Shown: positions 1-8,584 of the stretch, in pieces
How positions within the stretch are numbered: position 1 is the first letter of the stretch
Layout: every line of letters begins with the position of its first letter
Assembly: GCA_902515095.1 (NCBI GenBank)
Contig: CABXTC010000002.1
Coordinates: 62,001 to 126,000, forward strand
DNA length: 64,000 nucleotides
Reading direction: 5' to 3'
From: an uncultured Pelagibacteraceae bacterium
Lineage (GTDB): Bacteria > Pseudomonadota > Alphaproteobacteria > Pelagibacterales > Pelagibacteraceae
Made by a program: the position numbers and the translations under genes
Notes under the pieces: model-generated
Told to the model about the DNA's origin: nothing
Database searches by the model: none
The model's input: only the letters and a program-made list of their open reading frames with translations

Positions 1-1749
1 CTTACCAGTAATCTTGTTTCCTTCTTTATCATTTGGACCTAAAATCATCTGATTGTGAGGCTTTCCAGAAGGTATCATTGGAAAGCAATTTTCCTTAGGA
101 TCTACATGACAATCAAATATAACTGGACCTTTATAATCAATCATCTCCTTAATTTTTTCATCCAATTCATCAGGATTATCAGCTTTAATTCCTTTGCACC
201 CATAAGCCTCAGCCAATTTAACAAAATCGGGTAAAGCCTCAGAATAACTTTCTGAGTAATTTTTTTCATGAAGAAGCTCCTGCCATTGTCTAACCATTCC
301 CATATACTGATTGTTTAAGATGAATATTTTTATTGGTAAATTATATTGAACAGCTGTAGACATCTCTTGCATTGTCATCAATACTGATGCTTCACCAGCA
401 ATGTCTATAACAAGTTTATCTGGATGGGCAATTTGAACACCCACTGCTGCTGGAAGACCATAACCCATAGTTCCTAAACCGCCAGATGTCATCCACCTAT
501 TAGGTTTACTAAATTTATAATGTTGTGCAGCCCACATTTGATGTTGGCCTACCTCAGTTGTAATAAATGTATCTTGATTTTTTGTTAGTTCATATAACCT
601 TTTTACAGCATGCTGAGGTTTGATCTCTTTATTGCTATTAACAAAACCTAGAGAGTCTTTTGTTCTCCATTTTTGAATTTGTTCCCACCACTTTGAAATT
701 TTTTGTTTGTTTGAATCTTTTAATCCATTTGGTTTCGTATTCATTTTTTTGATAGCTGATCTCATTACCTCGTTAACATCTCCAACTATTGCAAGATCTA
801 CTTTTATTATTTTATTTATCGATGAAGGATCAATATCAATATGAACTTTTTTTGATTTTGGAGAAAATTCATCAATCTTACCTGTAATTCTATCATCAAA
901 TCTTGCACCTATATTAATTAACAAATCACAATCATGCATTGCATTGTTTGCTTCATAAGTTCCATGCATTCCTAGCATTCCAATAAATTGATTATCATCA
1001 CCTGGGAACGCACCTAAGCCCTGTAAGGTTGATGTAATTGGGAAACCAATTAATCTTACAAACTCTTTTAGAGTTTCACTGGCCTCGGGACCCGAATTTA
1101 TTACTCCACCCCCACTATAAACAACTGGTTTTTTTGCTTTTGAAATTAAATCAATTAATTGATTAATTTCATTTTCAGAGAATTTATTATGTGATTTTCC
1201 ATTTAGTTTTTTTTCTTTTTTAAATTTTTTATAATTAGTTTTTCCAAATTGTATATCTTTAGGTATATCGATTAATACAGGTCCTGGTCTTCCAGTTGTT
1301 GCTACTTTAAAAGCCTCATGCATAACTTTAGATAAATCTTTAATATCTTTGATTAACCAATTATGTTTGGTGCATGGTCTTGTAATCCCAGTTGTGTCAC
1401 ATTCTTGAAATGCATCTGTTCCTATTAAATGTGTAGGTACTTGACCAGAAATACAAACTAAAGGAACTGAGTCCATATAAGCATCAGTTAATGCTGTAAC
1501 AACATTAGTGGCGCCTGGTCCTGATGTTACTAACACAACACCAGGTTTACCTGATGATCTTGCGTAACCCTCTGCTGCATGGCCCGCTCCCTGTTCATGT
1601 CTCACTAATATATGTTTAATCGATGAATGATTTTTAAGTTCATCATAAATTGGAAGAACTGCTCCACCAGGATAACCAAAGATAAATTCAACATCTTGAT
1701 CCTCAAGACATTTAAATACAATTTCCGCACCAGTAAATAATTTAGACAT
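1..1749 (-). CDS. ilvB: Acetolactate synthase large subunit (partial, C-terminus cut by window edge)
   Basis: Thiamine-diphosphate enzyme that condenses two pyruvates, or pyruvate and 2-oxobutyrate, in the first common step of valine, leucine and isoleucine synthesis. About 583 residues are visible. The N-terminal Pyr domain has YPGGAVLPIYDEL and the catalytic Glu in HEQGAGHAAEG (about residue 52). A central domain follows, then the C-terminal TPP-binding domain with GEASVLMTMQEM and NNQYMGMVRQWQ. The metal-binding motif reads GEAS where the textbook form is GDxS; I believe Glu is common in alphaproteobacterial IlvB. There is no stop codon in the window, and by family length only a few residues are missing. 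It is the last gene seen in the hflK-to-ilvB minus-strand series. The small subunit ilvH would be expected just outside the window. Confidence 0.95.
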   Translation of the reverse strand, partial: MSKLFTGAEIVFKCLEDQDVEFIFGYPGGAVLPIYDELKNHSSIKHILVRHEQGAGHAAEGYARSSGKPGVVLVTSGPGATNVVTALTDAYMDSVPLVCISGQVPTHLIGTDAFQECDTTGITRPCTKHNWLIKDIKDLSKVMHEAFKVATTGRPGPVLIDIPKDIQFGKTNYKKFKKEKKLNGKSHNKFSENEINQLIDLISKAKKPVVYSGGGVINSGPEASETLKEFVRLIGFPITSTLQGLGAFPGDDNQFIGMLGMHGTYEANNAMHDCDLLINIGARFDDRITGKIDEFSPKSKKVHIDIDPSSINKIIKVDLAIVGDVNEVMRSAIKKMNTKPNGLKDSNKQKISKWWEQIQKWRTKDSLGFVNSNKEIKPQHAVKRLYELTKNQDTFITTEVGQHQMWAAQHYKFSKPNRWMTSGGLGTMGYGLPAAVGVQIAHPDKLVIDIAGEASVLMTMQEMSTAVQYNLPIKIFILNNQYMGMVRQWQELLHEKNYSESYSEALPDFVKLAEAYGCKGIKADNPDELDEKIKEMIDYKGPVIFDCHVDPKENCFPMIPSGKPHNQMILGPNDKEGNKITGK

Positions 1750-1755
1750 TAATGC

Positions 1756-1783
1756 AATCTAGCTGAAGTTGTGCTATGGTCAA
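1756..1783 (-). promoter_or_regulatory. Possible sigma-70 promoter for ilvB
   Basis: Read on the minus strand, TTGACC (1778-1783) is followed by a 16-base spacer and TAGATT (1756-1761). The predicted start point falls at or within a base or two of the ilvB ATG at 1749, so transcription from here would give an essentially leaderless mRNA. It lies in the only gap (51 bases) between miaA and ilvB. This is a sequence match only; read-through from miaA is equally possible. Confidence 0.35.
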
Positions 1784-1800
1784 GACTAAGTCGAAGAAAT

Positions 1801-2709
1801 CTAAATTTTTTTTAAAAGCTTGTTCAAACCATCTGGATTAATTTTGATCCAATCTTTCATGTTTCCTCGAGCCCAGGTGCTCTGCCTTTTGGCATATTGT
1901 CTTGTCTTTATTGATATTTTCTCGATTAGTTGTTCAGTTTGAATTTTTTTTTCAAGATATTGCTTAATCTCACTAATTCCAATCGCTTTGCTCAAGCTTT
2001 TATTATTTGGAACTTTCAACTTTATAAATCTTTTAACCTCTAAAATAGCACCAGATTTAATCATCTCCTTAGATCTATTATTTATTATATCTATTAAATC
2101 TTTTCTCGGAAAATCAATATAAATTTTAAAAAAGTCACTTTGATTATGATCTGGTTTGGTATTTTTGAACCAACTTATCATAGATTTTTTTGTGAACGAT
2201 TTAATCTCATATGCTCTTATAGATCTTTGTACATCTGAATTATTTAGTCGGTTTCTAATTAAAGGATCTAATTTTAATAACTCTAAAAAAAATTTTTTTT
2301 GCCCAATCTTTTTATGTAAATTTCTTACTTTGTATCTAAAACTTAAAGGAATTTTTGGTATACTTACCAATCCATTTGTTAAAGCTTTAAAATAAAGACC
2401 TGTACCACCTACCAGAATAGGAATTTTTTTTATTTTTTTACAATACAGAATTTTTTGATTAACTAATTTGAGCCAATCACCTGTTGAAAAATTTTTCTTT
2501 GCACTTTGAAATCCGTACAAATGATGTTTAATTTTTTGACAATCTTTAGAAAAAGGCCTCGCTGTAAGAATTTTTAAATCCTTATAAACTTGCATACTAT
2601 CAGCATTGATAATCTGACCTGAAATTTTTTTTGCTAGCTTAATCGCAAACTTAGACTTTCCACATGCTGTGGGTCCATAAATTAGAATAATTTTGGATTT
2701 TAAATCCAT
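1801..2709 (-). CDS. miaA: tRNA dimethylallyltransferase MiaA
   Basis: Transfers the dimethylallyl group to N6 of A37 in tRNAs that read codons starting with U. The P-loop GPTACGKS is at residues 12-19, followed by the conserved NADSMQVYK (about 35-43), GGTGLYFKAL (about residue 100) and the tRNA-binding RQYAKRQSTW segment near the C-terminus. Its 302 residues are the normal family length. It starts 3 bases after the degP stop on the same strand, so it is probably cotranscribed with the protease genes upstream. No oddities seen. Confidence 0.95.
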   Translation of the reverse strand: MDLKSKIILIYGPTACGKSKFAIKLAKKISGQIINADSMQVYKDLKILTARPFSKDCQKIKHHLYGFQSAKKNFSTGDWLKLVNQKILYCKKIKKIPILVGGTGLYFKALTNGLVSIPKIPLSFRYKVRNLHKKIGQKKFFLELLKLDPLIRNRLNNSDVQRSIRAYEIKSFTKKSMISWFKNTKPDHNQSDFFKIYIDFPRKDLIDIINNRSKEMIKSGAILEVKRFIKLKVPNNKSLSKAIGISEIKQYLEKKIQTEQLIEKISIKTRQYAKRQSTWARGNMKDWIKINPDGLNKLLKKI

Positions 2710-2712
2710 GCG

Positions 2713-4125
2713 TTAATCTAATTTTACACCAATATATCTTTTTTGATTTTGGCTATTATAAATAACAAGTAAGATAGTTTTTTGATTACTATTTAGAACC
2801 TGTTTTAAAATTTGATTTAAGTCTCCAACAGTTCGAATTTTTTTCTTCTGTGCTTCTAATATAATACTGTTCACCTCTATAGAACCAGATAAAGGACTGC
2901 TTTTTTCAATATTTGTAATTATTAATCCAGTTGTTTGGTTTGGTAAATTTCTGTTCTTTATATCTTGATCAGAAAGTTTTTTTACTTTTATCTTAAGTGA
3001 TTCTATTAAAGTTTCCTGAATAGTCTCCTCTTTTTTTTCAGTAATCTTAAAATCTTCTGATGTCTCCAGTCTTCCAAGCGTAATTGTTTTTATAATTTCT
3101 TTTTTATTTCTCCAAATTTTTACTTTAACTTTTTTTCCTACTTCTGTTCTAGCAACAATTATTGGAAGCTCTTTCATTTGTTGTATTCTTTCACCATTAA
3201 ATTCTAAAATAATATCCCCACTTTTAACACCTGCCTTCTCAGAAGGACTATTTGGAGCTACACTTGCAACTAATGCACCTCTTGGTTCATCTAATTTTTC
3301 AACATCAGCAATTTCTTTTGTAACATCTTGAATTCTAACTCCAAGCCATCCTCTTTTAGTTTCTCCAAACTCAATTAATTGATCAATTACAATTTTTGCA
3401 CTATTTGATGGAATTGAAAATCCAATCCCCACATTTCCACTCCTTCCAAGTATTGCAGTATTTATTCCAATTACATCTCCGTTCATATCAAATAAGGGTC
3501 CACCTGAATTTCCAGAATTTATAGAGGCATCTGTTTGAATATAATCCTCATACCTTGATAGTCCTATTGATCGATTTCTTGCAGAAATTATTCCAGATGT
3601 CACTGTTCCTCCTAATCCAAATGGATTACCTATAGCAATCACCCAATCACCTATTCTTGCCCTATCAGAGTCTCCAAATCTTACTGGAATAAATTTTTCA
3701 TTCGTTTCAATTTGTAAAACAGCTATATCTGAAAGTGGATCTGCACCAATAACTTTTGCTTTAAATTTCTTTTCACCATTAACCTGAACTACAATATCTT
3801 CAGCACCTTCAATCACGTGATTATTGGTCACTACTATCCCTTTTTCATCTATAATAAATCCTGAACCTAAAGCCGAGGACTGTCTTTCTTGAGGTGTTCC
3901 AAACTCTTTGAACATATCCTCAAATGGTGATCCAGGAGGAAATTGAAAATTTGGAAAGGGATTGCTTCTAGTAACAACAGTTTGGGTTGTTGAGATATTC
4001 ACAACTGATGGCATCAATCTTTCAGCTAAATCCGCAAATGAACTAGGAATATTTTGAGAATTTGAGAATGGTATGAAATTGAATAATATTATTAATGAGA
4101 AAAAAGTAGTTTTTATCTTATTCAT
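2713..4125 (-). CDS. degP: Periplasmic Do/DegP-type serine protease (HtrA family)
   Basis: Envelope quality-control protease or chaperone. An N-terminal Sec signal (hydrophobic about residues 7-20, likely cleavage near SNS-QN) is followed by a trypsin-like domain with the triad His103 (NNHVIEG), Asp133 (LSDIAVL) and Ser207 (NSGNSGGP). Two PDZ domains follow at about 255-345 and 375-465, the second degenerate. Length is 470 residues, in the DegP/DegQ/MucD range. The upstream neighbours are hflK, hflC and a DUF2065 gene, with a 1-base gap, so the operon combines a membrane SPFH protease regulator with a periplasmic protease. DegP, DegQ and MucD cannot be told apart from sequence alone. Confidence 0.93.
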   Translation of the reverse strand: MNKIKTTFFSLIILFNFIPFSNSQNIPSSFADLAERLMPSVVNISTTQTVVTRSNPFPNFQFPPGSPFEDMFKEFGTPQERQSSALGSGFIIDEKGIVVTNNHVIEGAEDIVVQVNGEKKFKAKVIGADPLSDIAVLQIETNEKFIPVRFGDSDRARIGDWVIAIGNPFGLGGTVTSGIISARNRSIGLSRYEDYIQTDASINSGNSGGPLFDMNGDVIGINTAILGRSGNVGIGFSIPSNSAKIVIDQLIEFGETKRGWLGVRIQDVTKEIADVEKLDEPRGALVASVAPNSPSEKAGVKSGDIILEFNGERIQQMKELPIIVARTEVGKKVKVKIWRNKKEIIKTITLGRLETSEDFKITEKKEETIQETLIESLKIKVKKLSDQDIKNRNLPNQTTGLIITNIEKSSPLSGSIEVNSIILEAQKKKIRTVGDLNQILKQVLNSNQKTILLVIYNSQNQKRYIGVKLD

Positions 4126-4126
4126 T

Positions 4127-4312
4127 TTAACTTTTTACGTAGTAAATAATTATAAATCCTAATAGTACAAAAACTAACCCACCAGTTCTTAATTGACTAT
4201 CTTTGATTAGCTCAAGCTTTTTCAGCGTATTCTTCATTTTTGATGGAAATAAGGCATATAAGATTCCCTCAATAAATAGGAAAAGACCAAAGGCAATGAT
4301 CAATTCCTTCAT
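4127..4312 (-). CDS. DUF2065 family small inner-membrane protein
   Basis: A 61-residue protein made of two hydrophobic segments (about residues 4-22 and 42-59) joined by a short basic loop with KMKNTLKKLE. This is the pattern of the DUF2065 family, which is often found next to hflC in proteobacteria. It sits between hflC and degP with gaps of 6 and 1 bases, so it is almost certainly translated from the same message. The biochemical role is unknown; a link to the HflKC complex is inferred only from its position. Confidence 0.8.
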   Translation of the reverse strand: MKELIIAFGLFLFIEGILYALFPSKMKNTLKKLELIKDSQLRTGGLVFVLLGFIIIYYVKS

Positions 4313-4318
4313 GAGTCT

Positions 4319-5188
4319 TTAATCAGTTTGTGGTTTGATATTTCCAAAGAATTTAAAGAATTCACTATCTGGAGATAAAATCAGTGATGTCTCACCACCA
4401 ATTAATGCCTTTTCATAAGCTTGCATTGCCCTGTAAAATGCAAAGAATTCTGGGTCTTGTCCAAACGCACCAGCAAAGATATTATTTCTTTTACCATCAC
4501 CCTCACCTTTCATAATCTCTGATTTCTTTTGAGCATCAGCTAATATTACTGTGACTTCTTTATCTGCAGTTGAGGTAATTGTAACTGCCATTTCAGCACC
4601 TCTTGCTCTGAATTCTTTTGCTTCTCTCTCTCTTTCAGTTTGCATTCTTCTAAAAATTGCATCACTATTTGCTTGAGGTAGGTCTGCTCTTTTTATTCTG
4701 ACATCATTTATTTTAATTCCAAAATTTTCAGCTTCATTATTTACACCTTCTTGGATCAAAGCCATTTGTTTAGTTCTGTCCTCCGATAATAAAGTTTGAA
4801 GTTTTTGTTGACCTAATACATTTCTAATTCTTGAATTTATAATTGTTGCTAACCTTGATCTTGCAACTCTCTCGTTTCCAACTGAAATATAGAACTTTAG
4901 AGGGTCGATAATTTGAAATCTTGCAAACGCATCTACTATTAATCTTTTTTGATCAGAAGCAATTACTTCCTCTGGTGGAGTGTCTAAATTTAAAATTCTT
5001 TTATCTAAAAATACAACATTTTGAATGAAAGGAATCTTAAAATTTAATCCAGGTTTTGATATAATTCTTTTAGGATCACCAAATTGTAAAACAATTGCTT
5101 GGTTTACTTCTTTAACAATGAATATTGAAAAAAAAGCTGTAGCAGCTAACGCAACAATTATACCTGCTATAATTTTTCCAGCTTTCAT
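4319..5188 (-). CDS. hflC: HflC, SPFH-domain subunit of the FtsH modulator complex
   Basis: Partner of HflK in the large membrane-bound ring that encloses and restrains the FtsH protease. A single N-terminal transmembrane anchor (about residues 5-25) is followed by an SPFH/band-7 domain (for example QFGDPKRIISKPGLNFKIPF) and an Ala/Glu-rich coiled coil with EREREAKEFRARG. Length is 289 residues, typical of the family. The start lies 1 base after the hflK stop, in the standard hflK-hflC order. Confidence 0.95.
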   Translation of the reverse strand: MKAGKIIAGIIVALAATAFFSIFIVKEVNQAIVLQFGDPKRIISKPGLNFKIPFIQNVVFLDKRILNLDTPPEEVIASDQKRLIVDAFARFQIIDPLKFYISVGNERVARSRLATIINSRIRNVLGQQKLQTLLSEDRTKQMALIQEGVNNEAENFGIKINDVRIKRADLPQANSDAIFRRMQTEREREAKEFRARGAEMAVTITSTADKEVTVILADAQKKSEIMKGEGDGKRNNIFAGAFGQDPEFFAFYRAMQAYEKALIGGETSLILSPDSEFFKFFGNIKPQTD

Positions 5189-5189
5189 A

Positions 5190-6296
5190 TTAGTTACTCG
5201 CTTTCTTTTTTAATTCAGGTAAAGGCAAATATGGCACTACACCTGATCCCGCATTTTTCTCAATAATTACTTTGTCTATATCTGCTAGAACTTTTTCCAT
5301 TGTTTCTAAATACATTCTTTCCTGTGTCACAGATTTTGCCATCTTATATTCATTATAAATTGCTAAAAATCTACTTGCTTCACCTTCCGCTTTTGCCACA
5401 ACTTCTTTTTTATAAGCTTCTGCAGCTTGTAAAATTTTTTGTGCTTCCCCTCGGGCTCTTGGAATAACATCGTTGGCATAAGCCTCGGCCTCATTCTTTG
5501 ATCTTTCCATATCAGCTCTTGCTGCTTGTACATCTCTAAATGCATCAATTACTTGATCTGGTGGATCAGCTTTTTGAGTTTGAACCTGTGTAATTTGAAT
5601 ACCACTAGTATACTCATCTAAAATTTCTTGAATTATCTCTTGTGTGTCAGTCTCGATGACAGATCTTCCCTCTGTTAAAATTGGTTGAATATTAGATCTT
5701 GCAATTACTTCTCTCATTGCAGTTTCTGCTGCCGCTTTTACAGTTCCTTCTGGGTCTTGGATTTTAAATAAGAAATTGCCAGCATCTTTAATTACCCAAA
5801 ACACTGAAAAATCGATATTAACAATGTTTTCATCACCAGTTAACATCAAACTTTCTTGAGGAACATCAGCAACGCCACCTGATGAAGTAAATCCACTATC
5901 TCTTTCAGATCTAAATCCAATATCAATCCTATTAACTTTAGTTACTTTAGGAGTAATGACAGACTCTACCGGAAAAGGAATATGGTAGTTTAATCCTGGT
6001 TGAGTTGTTTTTACAAATTTTCCAAATCTTAAAACTACACCCTGTTCATCTGGTAAGACTCTATACAATCCACTTGCTAGCCAAACAAAACCTAAAATGA
6101 TTAAAACCAAGAAAGCCTGTTTACCTCCAGAAGAACCTCCTCCTGGTAAAAATTTTTTAATTTTTTCTTGTAACTCTCTTATAATCTTATCTATATCTGG
6201 TGGTGTAGGACCTCTTCCAGATCCATTTCCACTACCGCCTCCACCTGAAGGCGATCCCCAAGGACTTCCACCGCTTTGTTTAAAATCATCTGGCAT
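5190..6296 (-). CDS. hflK: HflK, SPFH-domain subunit of the FtsH modulator complex
   Basis: First gene of the hflKC unit. The cytoplasmic N-terminus is very rich in Gly, Ser and Pro (about residues 8-57, with GGSPWGSPSGGGG), as is usual for HflK. A transmembrane helix follows at about 60-77, then a band-7 domain opening with LPDEQGVVLRFGK and a long helical stalk that includes AEAYANDVIPRARGEA. Length is 368 residues. It is transcribed divergently from apbC across a 51-base gap that must hold both promoters. Confidence 0.95.
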   Translation of the reverse strand: MPDDFKQSGGSPWGSPSGGGGSGNGSGRGPTPPDIDKIIRELQEKIKKFLPGGGSSGGKQAFLVLIILGFVWLASGLYRVLPDEQGVVLRFGKFVKTTQPGLNYHIPFPVESVITPKVTKVNRIDIGFRSERDSGFTSSGGVADVPQESLMLTGDENIVNIDFSVFWVIKDAGNFLFKIQDPEGTVKAAAETAMREVIARSNIQPILTEGRSVIETDTQEIIQEILDEYTSGIQITQVQTQKADPPDQVIDAFRDVQAARADMERSKNEAEAYANDVIPRARGEAQKILQAAEAYKKEVVAKAEGEASRFLAIYNEYKMAKSVTQERMYLETMEKVLADIDKVIIEKNAGSGVVPYLPLPELKKKASN

Positions 6297-6347
6297 ATGG
6301 CAATCTATATAATGTCTTTATGTGGAAAAACAAGTTAAGATCTAAAA

Positions 6348-7172
6348 ATGCCAAAGGAAAAACCAGAATTAAGTGACGCAATGCGAGCTAAATTGAGTAG
6401 AAAACCACCAGAAAAAAATTCAATTAATGGTACTAAATTTACAATCGCTGTCTCTAGTGCGAAAGGAGGTGTTGGAAAATCTACTTTTGCAACAAATTTA
6501 GCTTTAGCATTAAAAAAAGTTGGTTGTAAAGTTGGAATACTGGACGCTGATATCTATGGACCGTCTGTCCCTAAAATGCTGGGAATTAATGAAAAACCAA
6601 AATCTGACGGACAAAAATTAGAGCCAATAATTAAATATGATATTCAATGTATGTCAATTGGGTTTTTAGCTGACCAGCAGACGCCTATGATCTGGCGAGG
6701 ACCTATGGTGACTAGTGCAATAAGAACTTTTACACAAAAAGTAAATTGGAAAGATTTAGATTTTATAATAGTGGATATGCCACCAGGGACAGGAGATACA
6801 CAGCTCACCTTCTCTCAAGAAATCAAAATGGATGGGGCTATCATAGTTTCAACTCCACAAGAAGTTGCTTTATTAGACGTAAAAAGAGGGATTAAGATGT
6901 TTGATAAACTTGGTGTAAAAATTTTGGGTCTAGTAGATAATATGAGTTACTTTATAGGAGATGATAATAAAAAATATCACATATTCGGAGAAGGTGGAGT
7001 AAAAAAAACAGCTGATGAATTCAAAAAAGAATTTTTAGGGGAAATCCCTATAAATCCAGAAGTTGGAAATTCAGGAGATAGAGGCAAACCCATTGTTGAA
7101 GAAAATCCAAATAACGAAATTTCAAAAATTTATATTAATTTTGCAAACAAAATTAAATCAATTTATCTTTAA
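6348..7172 (+). CDS. apbC: Mrp/ApbC-type P-loop ATPase (Fe-S cluster carrier family), short form
   Basis: Mrp/NBP35 ATPases bind and deliver Fe-S clusters. The deviant Walker A is [10 protein letters not shown] (about residues 37-46), followed by [21 protein letters not shown] and [12 protein letters not shown], which are family hallmarks. Two things differ from the textbook protein. At 274 residues it lacks the N-terminal MIP18/DUF59 domain. The segment after NMSYF reads [12 protein letters not shown], so the usual CxxC metal site is absent. It may still act as a carrier through other ligands or partners; I am sure of the family, less so of cluster binding. Its 3' end overlaps the convergent thyX by 20 bases. 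Confidence 0.88.
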   Translation: MPKEKPELSDAMRAKLSRKPPEKNSINGTKFTIAVSSAKGGVGKSTFATNLALALKKVGCKVGILDADIYGPSVPKMLGINEKPKSDGQKLEPIIKYDIQCMSIGFLADQQTPMIWRGPMVTSAIRTFTQKVNWKDLDFIIVDMPPGTGDTQLTFSQEIKMDGAIIVSTPQEVALLDVKRGIKMFDKLGVKILGLVDNMSYFIGDDNKKYHIFGEGGVKKTADEFKKEFLGEIPINPEVGNSGDRGKPIVEENPNNEISKIYINFANKIKSIYL

Positions 7173-8100
7173 GACCAAAGGCTTCCATTAGTTCATTCCA
7201 TTCACGTTTAGATAAGCCTGAGTCCTCGATTGAAATTTTTTCACTTTTTATTAATTTTTGTAGAACTATTTTTCCTTTGGCTGATACTTCAGTTCCACCA
7301 ACTCTATAATCCATAAAAGCTTCATAAGTAATTGGAACCCATTTTTTTAATGTATCTAGCATGATATCCGCATAAACTCTTATTTCATATTGGGCATGAT
7401 GATCTGCTCTTAATCTTAAAAAGTTCATCAGATTTAACAAATCTGTTTTCCAATACCACTGGGTATAAGTATTTAAAGTTAAGTTCATTCTTGCAAGTTC
7501 TCTTGCTAGACCCCTTTTTTTTTCATCAATAGTTGAGCCATCATACCTTTCGTTAAGCATTGTTTCGTAGTTCGTGTAAGTCCTTTCAGCATCATCTTTT
7601 AAAAGTTCTAAAACTTCTTTTGCTTGTTCTCCATCCAAAACATCTCCTCTTCCTTGTCTATTTGAAATGGATTGTGCAGCAAGATTTTCTTTTGCCGGTA
7701 AATAAAATTCCTTATCCAAAATAGAATATCTTGCTGAATATTCATTTACATTAGCTGTTCGGTGTCTAATCCATTGACGAGCAATAAAAATTGGTAACTT
7801 TATATGATATTTTATTTCACACATTTCAAAAGGGGTACTATGCCAATGGCGCATGAGATATTTGATTAAGCCAGCATCTGTAGAAACTTGCTTAGTACCT
7901 TTGCCATAAGAAACTCTTGCAGACTGAACTATTGAAGTATCGTCTCCCATATAATCAACAACTCGAACAAAACCGTGGTCTAGCGCTGGCATAGCCTCAT
8001 AAAGAATTTTTTCTAGCTCTGGCGCAGTAACTCTCTTAGTTGGGTTACTTTGAGATTGCTGATTTTTTATATCTGCTAATTGCTCTTTAGTTAATTTCAT
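7153..8100 (-). CDS. thyX: FAD-dependent thymidylate synthase ThyX
   Basis: Makes dTMP from dUMP using methylene-tetrahydrofolate, with FAD and NADPH as reductant. The ThyX signature [13 protein letters not shown] starts at about residue 112, preceded by FIARQW. Later conserved parts include [22 protein letters not shown] and the AQYEIRVYA segment. I place the start at the ATG at 8100 (MKLTKEQ), giving 315 residues. An in-frame extension to 8223 exists but would read antisense through the tmRNA acceptor piece, so it is rejected. The 3' end is convergent with apbC. No thyA is seen in the window. Confidence 0.95.
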   Translation of the reverse strand: MKLTKEQLADIKNQQSQSNPTKRVTAPELEKILYEAMPALDHGFVRVVDYMGDDTSIVQSARVSYGKGTKQVSTDAGLIKYLMRHWHSTPFEMCEIKYHIKLPIFIARQWIRHRTANVNEYSARYSILDKEFYLPAKENLAAQSISNRQGRGDVLDGEQAKEVLELLKDDAERTYTNYETMLNERYDGSTIDEKKRGLARELARMNLTLNTYTQWYWKTDLLNLMNFLRLRADHHAQYEIRVYADIMLDTLKKWVPITYEAFMDYRVGGTEVSAKGKIVLQKLIKSEKISIEDSGLSKREWNELMEAFGLKDKLI

Positions 8101-8142
8101 GATTGTTATTGAATCTCTAAGAATTCCTTTTATATTAATAAA

Positions 8143-8222
8143 GTTGGATTTCCAACTATGACGATAAACGAATTTCGTAATAACCATTGCGGACGTGGGG
8201 GCAGTACCCACCACCTCCACCA
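8143..8222 (+). ncRNA. ssrA: Two-piece tmRNA, acceptor piece
   Basis: In alphaproteobacteria ssrA is circularly permuted and the acceptor half lies upstream of the coding half. Here a T arm GTGGG (8195-8199), a 7-base loop and CCCAC (8207-8211) lead into CACCTCC (8212-8218), then A and an encoded CCA ending at 8222. CACCTCC pairs with GGGGGTG at 8235-8241 and gives a G-U wobble at the third pair, the alanine identity element. A hairpin GTTGG-ATTT-CCAAC at 8143-8156 lies near the likely 5' end, which I cannot fix exactly. Only 12 bases separate the two pieces. Confidence 0.85.
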
Positions 8223-8234
8223 TTTACAACTTAT

Positions 8235-8405
8235 GGGGGTGAACTAGATTCGACGAGTGACTAAAAGCTATTCTTTCGTTCGGAATTGTTCCTCCGTAAA
8301 GGGCTAATTTATAATTGCTAACGAAAGTTACGCACTTGCTGCTTAATTAACTTTGTTAATTAGGTAAACGGGGTCCGGGGCACCTGGCAACAGAACGCCC
8401 CTAAA
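8235..8405 (+). ncRNA. ssrA: Two-piece tmRNA, coding piece with proteolysis tag
   Basis: It begins with GGGGGTG, the 5' strand of the acceptor stem, and the conserved GATTCGACG. The tag frame at 8317-8346 reads Ala-Asn-Glu-Ser-Tyr-Ala-Leu-Ala-Ala-stop, the expected resume codon and ALAA protease degron. The tag stop is inside an AT-rich hairpin (TAATTAAC-TTT-GTTAATTA, 8344-8362). The end has GGGGC (8377-8381) able to pair with GCCCC (8397-8401) around CACCTGGCAACAGAAC, a sequence typical of alphaproteobacterial tmRNA. With SmpB it rescues stalled ribosomes. The exact 3' end is uncertain by about 10-15 bases. Confidence 0.9.
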
Positions 8406-8456
8406 AATGGTCTTAAGTCGCAGTGAATTAAAATTTTTACAAACTAAATATATTTT

Positions 8457-8579
8457 ATGGAGTTCATAATTTTCATAATTTTAGGAGTGTTAATAGCTTA
8501 CATATTGTTCAGACCTGTGTCAAAAAAAGAGCTAAAGAGATACAATGATAAAGACAATTGGTCAAATATGGGTTTTTAA
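8457..8579 (+). CDS. Small hypothetical membrane protein, 40 residues
   Basis: An ATG at 8457 opens a 40-codon frame ending at TAA 8577-8579. The first 19 residues (MEFIIFIILGVLIAYILF) form a clear transmembrane segment. A hydrophilic charged tail follows with KKELKRYNDKDNW. It occupies most of the gap between ssrA and the MazG-like gene, in a genome that leaves little DNA unused. No good ribosome-binding site is seen. I do not recognise the family. The strong membrane-helix-plus-charged-tail pattern favours a real gene over chance, but conservation must decide. Confidence 0.5.
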   Translation: MEFIIFIILGVLIAYILFRPVSKKELKRYNDKDNWSNMGF

Positions 8580-8584
8580 AAAAA

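Noticed and set aside
8101..8223. N-terminal extension of ThyX beginning [11 protein letters not shown]
   Set aside because: It is the antisense reading of the tmRNA acceptor piece; the ThyX family starts near the ATG at 8100.
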